From contig NZ_VTPX01000004.1 in the NCBI RefSeq assembly GCF_008298015.1, positions 124,001-188,000 of the forward strand: DNA of 64,000 bases, written 5' to 3'. Position numbers and translations under genes: made by a program. Positions 38,896 to 48,087 of this stretch are shown here, in pieces; position 1 is the first letter of the stretch, and the number at the start of each line of letters is the position of its first letter. The DNA comes from Salinicola corii. GTDB lineage: Bacteria; Pseudomonadota; Gammaproteobacteria; Pseudomonadales; Halomonadaceae. A model generated the notes under the pieces. That model ran no database searches. It was not told the origin of the DNA and worked only from the letters and a program-made list of their open reading frames with translations.

Positions 38896-39999
38896 TCAGA
38901 GGCGCATCGGCATGACGACGTAGCGCGCATCCCCACCGCCCGGCTCTTCCATCAGCGCCGAACTGTTGGCATCCGAGAGCGTCATCTGCATGCGATCGGA
39001 GTCCAGTACATTGAGTACATCGATCAGATAGCCAACGTTGAAGCCGATCTCCAGTGCGTCGCCCGAGTATTCGATACTGACGTTCTCCTCGGCCTCTTCC
39101 TGCTCGGGGTTGTTGGCCATCACCTTGAGGTTGTTCTCCTCGAGGTGCAGGCGCACGCCGCGGTACTTCTCGTTGGAAAGGATCGCCGTACGCGCGAGGT
39201 TTTGACGCAATTCGCCGCGCTCGGCGATGAATACCTTGTCGCCGCCCTTGGGAATGACCCGGTCGTAATCGGGAAACTTGCCATCGACCAGCTTGGAAGT
39301 GAACGTGAATTCGCCGGTGTTGGCGCGGATGTGATTGGAACCCAACATCAGTTCGACCGGCTCGTCGCTGCCGTCGAGCAGACGCGTCAGTTCCAGCACG
39401 CCCTTGCGCGGCACGATCAGCTTGCGTGACGCCTCCATCTCGATGTCGGCGCTACGTTCGCAGACCGCCAGACGGTGGCCGTCGGTGGCGACCGTCCGTA
39501 CCAGATGGTTGGCCAGTTCGAGCAGCATGCCGTTAAGGTAATAGCGCACGTCCTGCTGGGCCATGGCGAACGAGGTCGAGTCGATCAGATACTTCAGCGT
39601 GCCGCGCGGCAGCGACAGCGTGGTGTCGTTCTGTCCGTCTTCGATATTGGGGAACTCGGCCACCGGCAGCGTGGAAAGCGTAAAGCGCGAACGTCCGGCA
39701 CGCAGCACGACACGGCCGTCCTCCAGCGAGAAGCTGATGTCGGACTGATCCGGCAGCGATTTGCAGATATCCATCAATTTGCGTGCCGGCACCGTGACGG
39801 AGCCTGGCTCGTCAACCAGCGCCGGCGTGGCACGGCCGATCAATTCCACCTCGAGATCGGTACCGGTCAATGCCAGTTGTTCGTTCTGGACTTCGATCAG
39901 CACATTGGAGAGCACCGGCAGCGTCTGGCGGCGCTCGACCACCCCGGCCACCAGCGTCAGCGGGCGCAGCAGGGCTTCGCGAGAGATGGAAAATTTCAT
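38896..39999 (-). CDS. dnaN: DNA polymerase III beta sliding clamp
   Basis: A 367-residue clamp subunit that encircles DNA as a dimer and tethers polymerase III. It begins MKFSISREALLRPLTLVAGV and continues VERRQTLPVLSNVLIEV, the family N-terminus. The end DARYVVMPMRL is the conserved C-terminal tail that lines the partner-binding pocket. A GGAG site precedes the ATG. It lies 167 bp downstream of dnaA in the same direction. Confidence 0.97.
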   Translation of the reverse strand: MKFSISREALLRPLTLVAGVVERRQTLPVLSNVLIEVQNEQLALTGTDLEVELIGRATPALVDEPGSVTVPARKLMDICKSLPDQSDISFSLEDGRVVLRAGRSRFTLSTLPVAEFPNIEDGQNDTTLSLPRGTLKYLIDSTSFAMAQQDVRYYLNGMLLELANHLVRTVATDGHRLAVCERSADIEMEASRKLIVPRKGVLELTRLLDGSDEPVELMLGSNHIRANTGEFTFTSKLVDGKFPDYDRVIPKGGDKVFIAERGELRQNLARTAILSNEKYRGVRLHLEENNLKVMANNPEQEEAEENVSIEYSGDALEIGFNVGYLIDVLNVLDSDRMQMTLSDANSSALMEEPGGGDARYVVMPMRL

Positions 40000-40166
40000 T
40001 GGGGCTCCGTTGTTGGTTCAATAAGCCTGAAGTTGAATCCGGTAACCGGTGGATCGCTTTGGGACATGGGACGGACGAAACAAGCCGTCGGGCCGCGCTA
40101 TCCCATTCTTGCCGTGCCGGACGTCGCTAGCAATCCCCGCGGCCAGGGAATTCGTCACACATCGAC

Positions 40167-41645
40167 TCAACTGGTCAGCAGTCGCATCAGATTCTTGTAA
40201 TCCTCGCGGATATCCGCGCTCTCTTCCTTGAGTGCCACGACCTTGCGACAGGCGTGCAGCACCGTCGTGTGGTCGCGGCCGCCAAAGGCATCGCCAATCT
40301 CGGGCAAGCTGTGGTTGGTCAGCTCCTTGGCCAGCGCCATCGCCACCTGGCGTGGACGCGCCACCGAGCGTGAGCGGCGTTTGGAAAGCAGGTCGGCCAG
40401 CTTGATCTTGTAGTATTCCGCCACCGTGCGCTGGATATTCTCGATCCCAACCTGCTTGTCCTGCAGGGCCAACAGATCCTTGAGCGACTCGCGGATGAAA
40501 TCCTGGGTAATCGGCTTGCCCATGAAGTGCGAGTCGGCAATCACCTTCTTGAGCGCCCCTTCCAGCTCGCGCACGTTGGAGCGGATCTTCTGGGCGATGA
40601 AGAAAGCCGCATCGTGCGGCAGATCGACCTCGGCCTGATCCGCCTTCTTCATCAGAATCGCCACGCGGGTTTCCAGTTCCGGCGGTTCGATCGCTACCGT
40701 CAGCCCCCAGCCGAAGCGCGATTTGAGGCGTTCCTCGACGCCGCTGATCTCCTTGGGATAGCGGTCCGAGGTCAGAATCATCTGCTGCCCCCCCTCGAGC
40801 AGAGCGTTGAACGTGTGGAAAAACTCTTCCTGGGAGCGCTCCTTGCCGGCAAAAAACTGGATATCGTCGATCAGCAGCGCATCGACACTACGATAGAAAC
40901 GCTTGAAATCATTGATCGCGTTGAGCTGCAGCGCCTTGACCATGTCGGCGACGAAGCGCTCCGAGTGGAGATAGACCACCTTGGCATTGTCTCTGAGACC
41001 CGCGAGATGGTTGCCCACGGCGTGCATCAGGTGAGTCTTGCCCAGACCCACGCCACCGTAGAGAAACAGGGGATTGTAGGCCCCGCCAGGGTTCTCGGAT
41101 ACCTGACGCGAGGCGGCGCGTGCCAGTTGGTTCGACTTACCCTCGACAAAGGTTTCGAAGGTGAAATTGGGATTGAGTCCGCTGCCATGCTTGAGGCTGC
41201 CCTCGACCTGAACCTGGCGCTCGCTGCCCCGCCGACCGCTCTCCTCGCGTTCACGCGCTCGATCGAGCTGCTTCTCTTTGGTCGCCTCGTTTGTGCGCGG
41301 GCTCGTCAGTACTCCCGGCGCTGTGGATCGCTGAGGCTGGCGGCTCGGAGCGGAAACCGGCGCCCCCAGATCTCGCGGCGACACCGCCGCGGCACGTCGA
41401 CTCCCCACCGTCAGATGAACCTTGGGAGGCTTGCTGCTGGACGCAACCTCGCGCAACAGTTCGTTGATCCGCTTCAGGTATTTGTCGCTGACCCAATCAC
41501 GGACGAATCGATTGGGGGCCAATAGACAGAGTTCGTCCACTTCGCCGTCCTCCGCCTGCAGAGGACGAATCCAGGTATTGAATTGCTGAGAGCTCAACTC
41601 ATCCTGCAGCGAGTTCAGACATTGTTGCCAGAGAGCGACAGACAC
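40167..41645 (-). CDS. dnaA: Chromosomal replication initiator DnaA
   Basis: A 492-residue initiator that binds DnaA boxes and melts oriC. Domain I is at 1-80 ([20 protein letters not shown]). A variable, basic linker runs to about 155. The AAA+ domain has Walker [10 protein letters not shown] (197-205) and Walker [13 protein letters not shown]. The DNA-binding helix-turn-helix has the DnaA signature [14 protein letters not shown]. Its promoter at 41696-41724 overlaps a DnaA box, consistent with autoregulation. The oriC lies directly upstream. Confidence 0.97.
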   Translation of the reverse strand: MSVALWQQCLNSLQDELSSQQFNTWIRPLQAEDGEVDELCLLAPNRFVRDWVSDKYLKRINELLREVASSSKPPKVHLTVGSRRAAAVSPRDLGAPVSAPSRQPQRSTAPGVLTSPRTNEATKEKQLDRAREREESGRRGSERQVQVEGSLKHGSGLNPNFTFETFVEGKSNQLARAASRQVSENPGGAYNPLFLYGGVGLGKTHLMHAVGNHLAGLRDNAKVVYLHSERFVADMVKALQLNAINDFKRFYRSVDALLIDDIQFFAGKERSQEEFFHTFNALLEGGQQMILTSDRYPKEISGVEERLKSRFGWGLTVAIEPPELETRVAILMKKADQAEVDLPHDAAFFIAQKIRSNVRELEGALKKVIADSHFMGKPITQDFIRESLKDLLALQDKQVGIENIQRTVAEYYKIKLADLLSKRRSRSVARPRQVAMALAKELTNHSLPEIGDAFGGRDHTTVLHACRKVVALKEESADIREDYKNLMRLLTS

Positions 41646-41695
41646 ACGACCTCACCGAACGTTGAGAGAATAGAGAATAGAAAAAACGGCCGCAC

Positions 41696-41724
41696 ATTGT
41701 AGCGTCGGCCTGCCAGGTTATCCA
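41696..41724 (-). promoter_or_regulatory. dnaA promoter overlapping a DnaA box
   Basis: On the minus strand, TGGATA (-35) and TACAAT (-10) are 17 bp apart, about 50 bp upstream of the dnaA start. The -35 hexamer lies inside the perfect DnaA box at 41718-41726, so DnaA binding would block RNA polymerase. Confidence 0.6.
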
Positions 41725-42115
41725 CACGAAGTCGACTTTCGAGCAATTGTGGATAAGTCACCCCGCGCGGCTGATGATGCTGTGGATGCCCATGGTAATT
41801 GCCGTGAACAAAGTGGTACGACCGATCTCGCCGTCTGGTAGGCGATCCTCACCCTGTGCACGGGTCATGCGCAACTTACCCACAACCAAAAAAATATATT
41901 AACGTAATGATATTAAAGAATATAATCTTGTTATCCACAAAGGTTATCCCCATCGTTAACCACATGGTGTGATTGACACTCTCGAGGAACTTCGATCTCG
42001 TTCCTCGATCCGGTTGCCGGCATCGCCACGAAAATCGTCGATGGCTGCCCACGTTACCGGTCTCCAGCCAAAGGCGTGACGGGTGACGATTCACTCACAA
42101 AGGGGTGTGGATAAT
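41702..42115. other. oriC: Chromosomal replication origin (oriC)
   Basis: The 610-bp gap between dnaA and rpmH contains four perfect DnaA boxes (TTATCCACA or its complement) at 41718-41726, 41748-41756, 41931-41939 and 42106-42114. One-mismatch boxes lie at 41876-41884 (TTACCCACA), 41944-41952 (TTATCCCCA) and 41956-41964 (TTAACCACA). A strikingly AT-rich run at 41886-41930 directly beside the third perfect box is the probable unwinding element. The dnaA-oriC-rpmH arrangement is the one known from Pseudomonas. The boundaries are approximate. Confidence 0.9.
41982..42008. repeat. Perfect 9-bp-arm inverted repeat inside oriC
   Basis: TCGAGGAAC, a 9-base centre, then GTTCCTCGA. It lies between the DnaA box cluster and the right-hand box. 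No T-run follows, so it is not an intrinsic terminator. It might be a protein-binding site or a cruciform-forming element. Confidence 0.7.
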
Positions 42116-42126
42116 TCACGGAAAAA

Positions 42127-42155
42127 TTGCACCCGAACCGCGGATTCACTAGAAT
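42127..42155 (+). promoter_or_regulatory. rpmH promoter
   Basis: TTGCAC at 42127-42132, a 17-bp spacer and TAGAAT at 42150-42155, about 100 bp upstream of the rpmH start. Ten of twelve hexamer bases match sigma-70 consensus. A DnaA box ends 12 bp before the -35. Confidence 0.75.
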
Positions 42156-42255
42156 TCCCGCTCTTGAGTCGAGTGAGCCCGCTTCCCGCAAACGCGTCGG
42201 GCATCCCGCTTCAACCAGTTTTCTTTAGAAATCAACTAATTGGGAATTAGCAGCT

Positions 42256-42390
42256 ATGAAACGCACCTTCCAGCCCAGCGTTCTGAAGCGTAAGCGCGTC
42301 CACGGTTTTCGCGCCCGCATGGCCACCAAGAACGGTCGCCAGGTCATTGCCCGTCGCCGTGCCAAAGGCCGTAAACGCCTGAGCGCCTGA
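42256..42390 (+). CDS. rpmH: 50S ribosomal protein L34
   Basis: A 44-residue, very basic ribosomal protein: [20 protein letters not shown], then [20 protein letters not shown] and RLSA. This is the standard L34 sequence and length. It is followed 11 bp later by rnpA, the usual rpmH-rnpA pair, and is driven by the promoter at 42127. Confidence 0.97.
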   Translation: MKRTFQPSVLKRKRVHGFRARMATKNGRQVIARRRAKGRKRLSA

Positions 42391-42401
42391 TCGGACGCCG
42401 G

Positions 42402-42794
42402 GTGTCCGATCAGCGTTTTCCCCGGCAACTGCGGTTGCTGAATGCCGGGGACTACAAGCACGTCTTCGACCACGCTCCCTACAAGGTCCATGGTAAAGGA
42501 TTGCTGGCGTTGGCCCGACCCAACGCGCTGGGCCATCCACGGATCGGGTTGATCTTCAGCAAGAAGAACGTGCGCCGTGCCGTCGACCGCAATCGCCTCA
42601 AGCGCCTCGTGCGCGAGTCCATTCGCCATCAACAGCATCGTTTACCGGCAGTGGATATCGTCATACTCGCGCGACGAGGGGTACATGAGCTGGATAACGC
42701 CAGCGTCACCCGCCAGCTCAATGGCATGTGGCGACGCCTGGAGAAGTCCGCTCGCCAGATGCGCCAGATGCGTCAAGACGTTTCGTCTTCCTGA
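42402..42794 (+). CDS. rnpA: Ribonuclease P protein component
   Basis: A 130-residue protein subunit of RNase P, which helps the catalytic RNA trim tRNA 5' ends. The RNR motif is in VRRAVDRNRLKRLVRESIR, and the substrate-side block GLIFSKKNVRRA is present. It uses a GTG start at 42402, 11 bp after rpmH, with little Shine-Dalgarno sequence, so translation may depend on coupling to rpmH. The yidD gene that often follows is absent. Confidence 0.95.
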   Translation: MSDQRFPRQLRLLNAGDYKHVFDHAPYKVHGKGLLALARPNALGHPRIGLIFSKKNVRRAVDRNRLKRLVRESIRHQQHRLPAVDIVILARRGVHELDNASVTRQLNGMWRRLEKSARQMRQMRQDVSSS

Positions 42795-42802
42795 TCGGAC
42801 AT

Positions 42803-42844
42803 CCCCGCGCCGAAGGCCGGGGAGCACCGGCGAATCTCGCCGGT
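42803..42844. repeat. Tandem hairpins in the rnpA-yidC gap
   Basis: An imperfect stem CCCCGCGCC/GGCCGGGG (42803-42822) is followed by a perfect ACCGGCGA-ATC-TCGCCGGT stem (42826-42844). There is no T-run. They may slow or process the rpmH-rnpA transcript before yidC. Confidence 0.5.
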
Positions 42845-42899
42845 CGATCGCCGATGCCCGGCGCCCACTGACCCATTCCCTTACCGGGCAGACCCCTAT

Positions 42900-44588
42900 A
42901 TGGATTTGAAACGACTCCTTTTCGTGATTCCGTTGGCCGTGCTGGCCTACCTGCTGATCATGCAGTGGAATCAGGACTACGGTCAGCACGTCGTGAACAA
43001 CCCGGCGCCGGAGATGGCGGCTTCATCGGGTAACGGCGATGACGGCGAGGGCAATGCCCTGTCCGCGCCGACGGACAGCAACGGCAATGCCAAGCCGATT
43101 CAGGACGACATGCCTGCTGGCGCCGATCCGGCCAAGGGCAGCAACCTGATCCAGGTCCAGAGCGACGTACTGGACCTCCGTATCAATCCCAACGGCGGCG
43201 ATATCGTCTACGCCGCGCTGTTCGGTCATGACCAGGCGCTCGACTCCAACACGCCCTTCGTTCTGCTCAGCGACAACAACGTGCGTAGCTACGTGGCCAA
43301 GTCGGGGCTGCAGATCGAGGGCCACTCCGGCCGGATCCCGTTCACCGCCGACCAGAACAGCTACCAGCTCAGCGAAGGTGAAGACTCGATCAATGTCGAC
43401 CTGCATGGCAGCGTCAACGGCGCCGATATCATCAAGCGCTTCGTCATCAAGCGTGACGATTACGCGGTCAAGGTCGAATATCTGATCGACAACAAGAACC
43501 AGCAGCCGGTCACCGCTCGTTTCATCGGCCAGTTGGCACGTGACCAGAGCCAGGATCCGACCAACGGCTCCGGTGTCGGCATGCATTCGTTCCTGGGCGC
43601 CGCGTTCTCCTCGCCGGACGAGAAGTACAGCAAGGTCGACTTCGAGGATATCCGCAAAGGCAACTTCCAGAACCGCGACGTGAAAGGTGGCTGGGTCGCG
43701 ATGATCCAGCATTACTTCACTTCCGCCTGGGTCCCGAATCCCGATCAGCAGAACCTCTATTACGGCAACGTCGATAATCGCGATCGCACTGTCGCCGCCT
43801 TCGCCGGCCCCAACCAGACCATCGAGCCCGGCCAGCAGGCGACGCTCGCTGCCACCCTGTTCGTGGGTCCGAAGGTCCAGGATCGCCTCGAGGCAGTGGC
43901 ACCGAACCTGGAGCTGACCGTCGATTTCGGCTGGCTGTGGTTCCTGGCCAACCCGCTGTTCTGGCTGCTGGAGAAGATCCATGGCCTGATCGGCAACTGG
44001 GGCTGGTCCATCGTCCTGCTGACCGTCTGCGTCAAGATCGTACTATTCCCGCTCGCTGCCAAGGCCTACAAGTCGATGGCGCGGATGCGCAAGATGGGCC
44101 CGGAAATGAAACGGCTCAAGGAGCAGTACGGCGACGATCGCCAGCGCATGTCGCAGGAGATGATGAAGTTCTACCAGAAGGAAAAGATCAATCCTCTGGG
44201 CGGCTGCCTGCCAATGGTGATCCAGATGCCGGTGTTCATCGCGCTCTACTGGATGCTGATGGAGTCCGTCGAACTTCGCCACGCGCCGTTCATGCTGTGG
44301 ATCAACGATCTATCGGCCAAGGATCCATACTTCATCCTGCCGATCATCATGGGCGCCACCATGTTGCTGCAGCAGTTCCTGAACCCGACACCGCCGGACC
44401 CGATGCAGGCGAAGATCATGAAGATGCTTCCGGTTGTCTTCACCTTCTTCTTCCTGTGGTTCCCGGCCGGTCTGGTGATCTACTGGATCGTGAACAACTC
44501 GATTTCGATCCTGCAGCAGTGGTTCATCACCAACAAGGTGCTCAAGGAGGATGCCGACAACGGCAAGGCCGTGAAAGCCAAAGGCTGA
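42900..44588 (+). CDS. yidC: Membrane protein insertase YidC
   Basis: A 562-residue inner-membrane insertase and chaperone working with or without SecYEG. The N-terminal helix (RLLFVIPLAVLAYLLIMQW) is followed by a large periplasmic beta domain to about residue 340. The conserved five-helix core then starts near GNWGWSIVLLTVCVKIVLFP; the basic cytoplasmic loop (KAYKSMARMRKMGPEMKRLK) and the QMPVFIALYWMLMESVELRH and FLWFPAGLVIYWIVNN segments are diagnostic. Length and order are normal for Gram-negative YidC. A terminator follows. Confidence 0.96.
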   Translation: MDLKRLLFVIPLAVLAYLLIMQWNQDYGQHVVNNPAPEMAASSGNGDDGEGNALSAPTDSNGNAKPIQDDMPAGADPAKGSNLIQVQSDVLDLRINPNGGDIVYAALFGHDQALDSNTPFVLLSDNNVRSYVAKSGLQIEGHSGRIPFTADQNSYQLSEGEDSINVDLHGSVNGADIIKRFVIKRDDYAVKVEYLIDNKNQQPVTARFIGQLARDQSQDPTNGSGVGMHSFLGAAFSSPDEKYSKVDFEDIRKGNFQNRDVKGGWVAMIQHYFTSAWVPNPDQQNLYYGNVDNRDRTVAAFAGPNQTIEPGQQATLAATLFVGPKVQDRLEAVAPNLELTVDFGWLWFLANPLFWLLEKIHGLIGNWGWSIVLLTVCVKIVLFPLAAKAYKSMARMRKMGPEMKRLKEQYGDDRQRMSQEMMKFYQKEKINPLGGCLPMVIQMPVFIALYWMLMESVELRHAPFMLWINDLSAKDPYFILPIIMGATMLLQQFLNPTPPDPMQAKIMKMLPVVFTFFFLWFPAGLVIYWIVNNSISILQQWFITNKVLKEDADNGKAVKAKG

Positions 44589-44609
44589 CACTGATCTCCC
44601 TCGCACCTC

Positions 44610-44643
44610 CAGACCCCCGCCCCGGCGGGGGTCTGGCGTTTCA
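44610..44643 (+). terminator. GC-rich hairpin terminator after yidC
   Basis: CCAGACCCCCGCC and GGCGGGGGTCTGG form a 13-bp stem with a 2-base centre, followed by CGTTTC. The stem is very strong but the T-run is short, so a terminator is likely but not certain. Confidence 0.75.
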
Positions 44644-44732
44644 GGGTCTGGCTCTTCAGCACTGGTATTCCACCGAGCGGCCCCGGACAATGCCCGCCAA
44701 GTCGGCCACCATATCGATTCTCGGAGAAGCCC

Positions 44733-46124
44733 ATGAACGCGCCGTCCCCCTCTACCAACGCGCCGCTTTACCGCCAGGACACCATCGCGGCACTGGCCAC
44801 GCCTCCAGGACGCGGCGGCGTCGGCATCGTCCGTGTTTCGGGGCCGTCGGCAAAGGCCCTGGCGGAGCGCATTCTCGGGCATCATCCGACCCCGCGTTAC
44901 GCTCACTACGGGCCGTTCCAAGGTGATGGTAATGTCATCGACGAGGGTATCGCCCTCTACTTCCCCGGCCCCCACTCCTTCACCGGCGAGGACGTGCTGG
45001 AGCTCCAGGGCCACGGCGGTCCGGTGCTGATGGACATGCTGCTGGAGCGCTGCGTGCAACTGGGCGCACGGCTGGCCCGGCCGGGCGAGTTCTCCGAGCG
45101 CGCCTTCCTCAACGACAAGCTCGACCTGGCCCAGGCCGAGGCGATCGCCGACCTGATCGACGCCAGTTCACGGGCCGCCGCGGAAAATGCCCTGCGTTCG
45201 CTGCAGGGCGAATTCTCGCAGCGCGTGTCGCAGCTGGTCAGCGAGTTGATTCAACTGCGTCTCTACGTCGAGGCCGCGATCGACTTCCCCGAAGAGGAGA
45301 TCGACTTCCTCGCCGACGGCGTGGTCGCCGCCAGGCTGGCAACGCTGCGCCAGACGCTGGAAACCGTCCGTGCCGCCGCCAATCAGGGTTCGCTGATGCG
45401 CGAGGGCATGAACGTGGTGATTGCCGGGCGGCCCAATGCCGGCAAGTCGAGTCTGCTCAACCGGCTGACCGAGCGCGACAGCGCCATCGTCACCGAGATC
45501 GAGGGAACCACTCGCGACGTGCTGCGCGAGTACATTCATCTCGACGGCATGCCGCTGCACGTGATCGATACCGCCGGCCTGCGTGACACGCCGGATGCCG
45601 TGGAAAGGATCGGCGTTCAGCGCGCCTGGACGGAGATCGAGAAGGCGGATCGGGTGCTGCTGCTGGTCGACGGACGCGAGACGGCGTCGCTCGACCCCGC
45701 GGAAATCTGGCCGGAATTCGTCGAGCGCTTGCCCGACCCCGGCCGGCTGACGCTGGTGCGCAACAAGATCGACCAGAGCAACGAAGGTAGCGACTTCGAC
45801 TTGTCCACAACGCCTCCGGTGATCCGAATCTCGGCAGAGACCGGCGTGGGTGTGGATAACCTGAAGACGCATCTCAAGGCGGTGATGGGGTTCGATGCCA
45901 CCACCGAAGGTCGTTTCTCCGCCCGCCGCCGCCATCTCGATGCTCTCGACCGGGCGGCCCAGGCACTGGCCAACGGCACTGCCCAGCTCAAGGGCGCCGC
46001 CGCCGGCGAACTGCTGGCCGAGGACCTGCGCGAAGCCCAGCAGTCCCTCAACGAGATCACCGGCGAGTTCACCGCCGACGACCTGCTCGGAGAAATCTTC
46101 GGCAGCTTCTGCATCGGTAAGTGA
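44733..46124 (+). CDS. mnmE: tRNA modification GTPase MnmE
   Basis: A 463-residue GTPase that, with MnmG, installs the aminomethyl modification on wobble uridine 34. The folate-binding N-domain starts [19 protein letters not shown]. The inserted G domain has [11 protein letters not shown] (232-242), [13 protein letters not shown] and NKID. The end [11 protein letters not shown] carries the catalytic C-terminal cysteine (FCIGK). Normal in all respects. Unusually for the region, mnmG does not follow; a MocR regulator converges 18 bp downstream. Two DnaA-box-like sequences lie inside the gene (45801-45809 and 45851-45859). Confidence 0.97.
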   Translation: MNAPSPSTNAPLYRQDTIAALATPPGRGGVGIVRVSGPSAKALAERILGHHPTPRYAHYGPFQGDGNVIDEGIALYFPGPHSFTGEDVLELQGHGGPVLMDMLLERCVQLGARLARPGEFSERAFLNDKLDLAQAEAIADLIDASSRAAAENALRSLQGEFSQRVSQLVSELIQLRLYVEAAIDFPEEEIDFLADGVVAARLATLRQTLETVRAAANQGSLMREGMNVVIAGRPNAGKSSLLNRLTERDSAIVTEIEGTTRDVLREYIHLDGMPLHVIDTAGLRDTPDAVERIGVQRAWTEIEKADRVLLLVDGRETASLDPAEIWPEFVERLPDPGRLTLVRNKIDQSNEGSDFDLSTTPPVIRISAETGVGVDNLKTHLKAVMGFDATTEGRFSARRRHLDALDRAAQALANGTAQLKGAAAGELLAEDLREAQQSLNEITGEFTADDLLGEIFGSFCIGK

Positions 46125-46142
46125 ATCGGCAATCGCGCCAGC

Positions 46143-47606
46143 CTAGCTCGACAAGGACTCCTGCAGCACGGATGCACGGATTCGGTCCTCAGCGGTGGCG
46201 GGATCGCTTTCGCTCAGGATCGCGCCGATCCGCTTCACAGCCTGCCGCGTCGCGGCGTCGAACAGCGAGTAGTTGAGACGCAGACAGCTGCGATATTTTC
46301 CGGTGGCCGAAAACATCACGCCAGGCGCGATGCGAATGCCTTCGGTCATCAACCGAGTATTGAGCGCAACCGTATCCACGCTGGCATCGCACTCCAGCCA
46401 CAGCAGAAACCCGCCCTCGGGAAAGCTGATCCGGGTCGAGAGCGGAAAGACTTCGGCAATGAGATCGAGCATGGCATTGCGATTGCGCTGATATTGACGG
46501 CGCATTCGTCGTAGGTGCGGCTCGAAGTGCCCTTCCCGAATGAATTCGGCGACCGCCATCTGCCCCTGCGTGGCGGTGGAACCGGTTCCGACGTACTTCA
46601 TGTGCAGGGCTCGCTCAAGATAGCGCCCCGGTGCCATCCAGCCAAGCCGCAGACCCGGCGCCAGCGTTTTGGAGAACGAACTGCAGAGCAGCACGCGTCC
46701 ATCCTCGTCGAAGGACTTGATCGTGACGGGGCGTGGAAACGCATAGGCCAGATCACCATAGACATCGTCCTCGATGATCGCCACGTCGAAGCGCTGCGCC
46801 AACGCGTAGAGCGCCCGTTTGCGCTCTACCGACAACGTATAGCCCAGCGGATTGTTGCAGGTCGGCGTGACCTGGATAGCGCGAATCGGCCACTGCTCCA
46901 GCGCCAGTTCCAGCGCTTCCAGACTGATTCCGGTCTCGGGATCGGTGGGTATCTCCATCGCCTTCATGCCGTAGGCCCGGATCGACTGCAGCGCGCCGTA
47001 GAAACTGGGCGAATCCACGGCGATGATGCCACCGGGCTCGCACACCGCACGCATGGCGATCGAGATCGCTTCGTGACAGCCGGTGGTCACGACCAGCTCG
47101 TCCGGATGCAGCCGACAGCCATGGCCAACCGACAGCCGTGCTATCTCCTCGCGCAGTTCCGGGCGGCCGTGAAGCGTGTCGTAGTTGAGCCCGACCAGAT
47201 CCTGACGACGACTGACGCGAGAGAGCGCACGCAGCAACGGTTTCAGCGTCGGTGCATCGATATCCGGCATGCCGCGCCCCAGGTGGAAAATCTCGGTGTC
47301 CGGCAGTATGCAGGTGCCTTCACGGACCTGCTCCCACTGCGACACTTCAACCGGGCGTTGGGCCGTGCGCCCGACCGGAGGCAGCGCCGGTCGCTCACGC
47401 TGCGGCGAGACAAAATAACCGGACTTGGGCCGCGCCAGGATCAGCTGTGCGTCTTCGAGCTGATGATAGGCTTGCTGAACCGTGGAAAGGCTGACCCCAT
47501 GCGACTCGGCCAGCGCGCGCACCGACGGCAGGCGATCGTCGGGCCGATAGTAGCCCGCCTGAATACGCTCACGTAGATGATCGGCCAATCGTTCGTAGCG
47601 GTGCAT
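46143..47606 (-). CDS. MocR-family transcription regulator
   Basis: A 487-residue regulator: GntR-type winged helix at about residues 1-68 (DDRLPSVRALAESHGVSLST), a linker, then an aminotransferase-like domain from about 105. The PLP lysine is in CSSFSKTLAPGLRLGW (K313) and the cofactor Asp in VAIIEDDVYGDLAY. It probably binds PLP plus a small amino ligand and acts on the divergent DUF1127-phzF transcript. The 195-bp divergent gap is rich in repeats (see 47637-47750). The start at 47606 gives a compact N-terminus beginning directly with the helix-turn-helix. Confidence 0.87.
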   Translation of the reverse strand: MHRYERLADHLRERIQAGYYRPDDRLPSVRALAESHGVSLSTVQQAYHQLEDAQLILARPKSGYFVSPQRERPALPPVGRTAQRPVEVSQWEQVREGTCILPDTEIFHLGRGMPDIDAPTLKPLLRALSRVSRRQDLVGLNYDTLHGRPELREEIARLSVGHGCRLHPDELVVTTGCHEAISIAMRAVCEPGGIIAVDSPSFYGALQSIRAYGMKAMEIPTDPETGISLEALELALEQWPIRAIQVTPTCNNPLGYTLSVERKRALYALAQRFDVAIIEDDVYGDLAYAFPRPVTIKSFDEDGRVLLCSSFSKTLAPGLRLGWMAPGRYLERALHMKYVGTGSTATQGQMAVAEFIREGHFEPHLRRMRRQYQRNRNAMLDLIAEVFPLSTRISFPEGGFLLWLECDASVDTVALNTRLMTEGIRIAPGVMFSATGKYRSCLRLNYSLFDAATRQAVKRIGAILSESDPATAEDRIRASVLQESLSS

Positions 47607-47636
47607 AAGGCGTCTCCTTGAAGCTTTGCCCCATTG

Positions 47637-47750
47637 TGTATGGCAGAAAAATAGAGAGCACGATACAGATTCGAGCGAAATGCAGCATACAGACGATATT
47701 CGAAGCTTTCTGTATCCAAAAAATTTCTATTTTCTGGATCTGTATGGCAG
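47637..47750. promoter_or_regulatory. Repeat-rich operator region between MocR and DUF1127 genes
   Basis: ATACAGA occurs at 47663-47669 and 47687-47693, and its complement TCTGTAT at 47709-47715 and 47739-47745. The identical 10-mer TGTATGGCAG lies at 47637-47646 and 47741-47750, 104 bp apart. The stretch is more AT-rich than its flanks. This looks like a multi-site regulator-binding region for the MocR protein. Confidence 0.5.
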
Positions 47751-47801
47751 TACCGCCCCGCCGTAGCCTGAATCCATCGTTCAGCGACCGGGAGTTGTCC
47801 A

Positions 47802-48044
47802 ATGCGCCTTGCCCTGTTTTCTCCTCTGTCTCTGGTTTTCTCGCGCTGGAGAACCGCGCGACTCGTTTCGGGCCCATGCCCGCACGCCGGCACTCGCGAC
47901 ACCCGACACATCCATCGTCCCGGGCCCTGGATACGCTGGCGCACCCGCCAGCAGTTAGCACAATTGGATGCACGCCAACTTGCGGACATCGGACTCACGC
48001 CTGCCCAGGCGCGACGAGAGATCCAACAACCGTTCTGGCGATAA
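47802..48044 (+). CDS. DUF1127-containing small protein
   Basis: An 80-residue basic protein whose C-terminal half, WIRWRTRQQLAQLDARQLAD followed by IGLTPAQARREIQQPFWR, is a typical DUF1127 (YjiS-like) domain: an Arg/Trp helix, then LxxLDxxxLxDIGL. Related small proteins in alphaproteobacteria bind RNA or affect phosphate and carbon metabolism, but the function here is unknown. GGGAG lies 8 bp before the ATG. It precedes the PhzF-like gene by 43 bp and is divergent from the MocR gene, so it is probably the first gene of that transcript. Confidence 0.8.
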   Translation: MRLALFSPLSLVFSRWRTARLVSGPCPHAGTRDTRHIHRPGPWIRWRTRQQLAQLDARQLADIGLTPAQARREIQQPFWR

Positions 48045-48087
48045 CACCCATTCGAAGAAGACATCCATCAAATTCGAGGAAGAGAAC

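Noticed and set aside
42795-42899. A short yidD gene between rnpA and yidC
   Set aside because: No frame encodes the Cys-containing YidD motif and the gap is too short.
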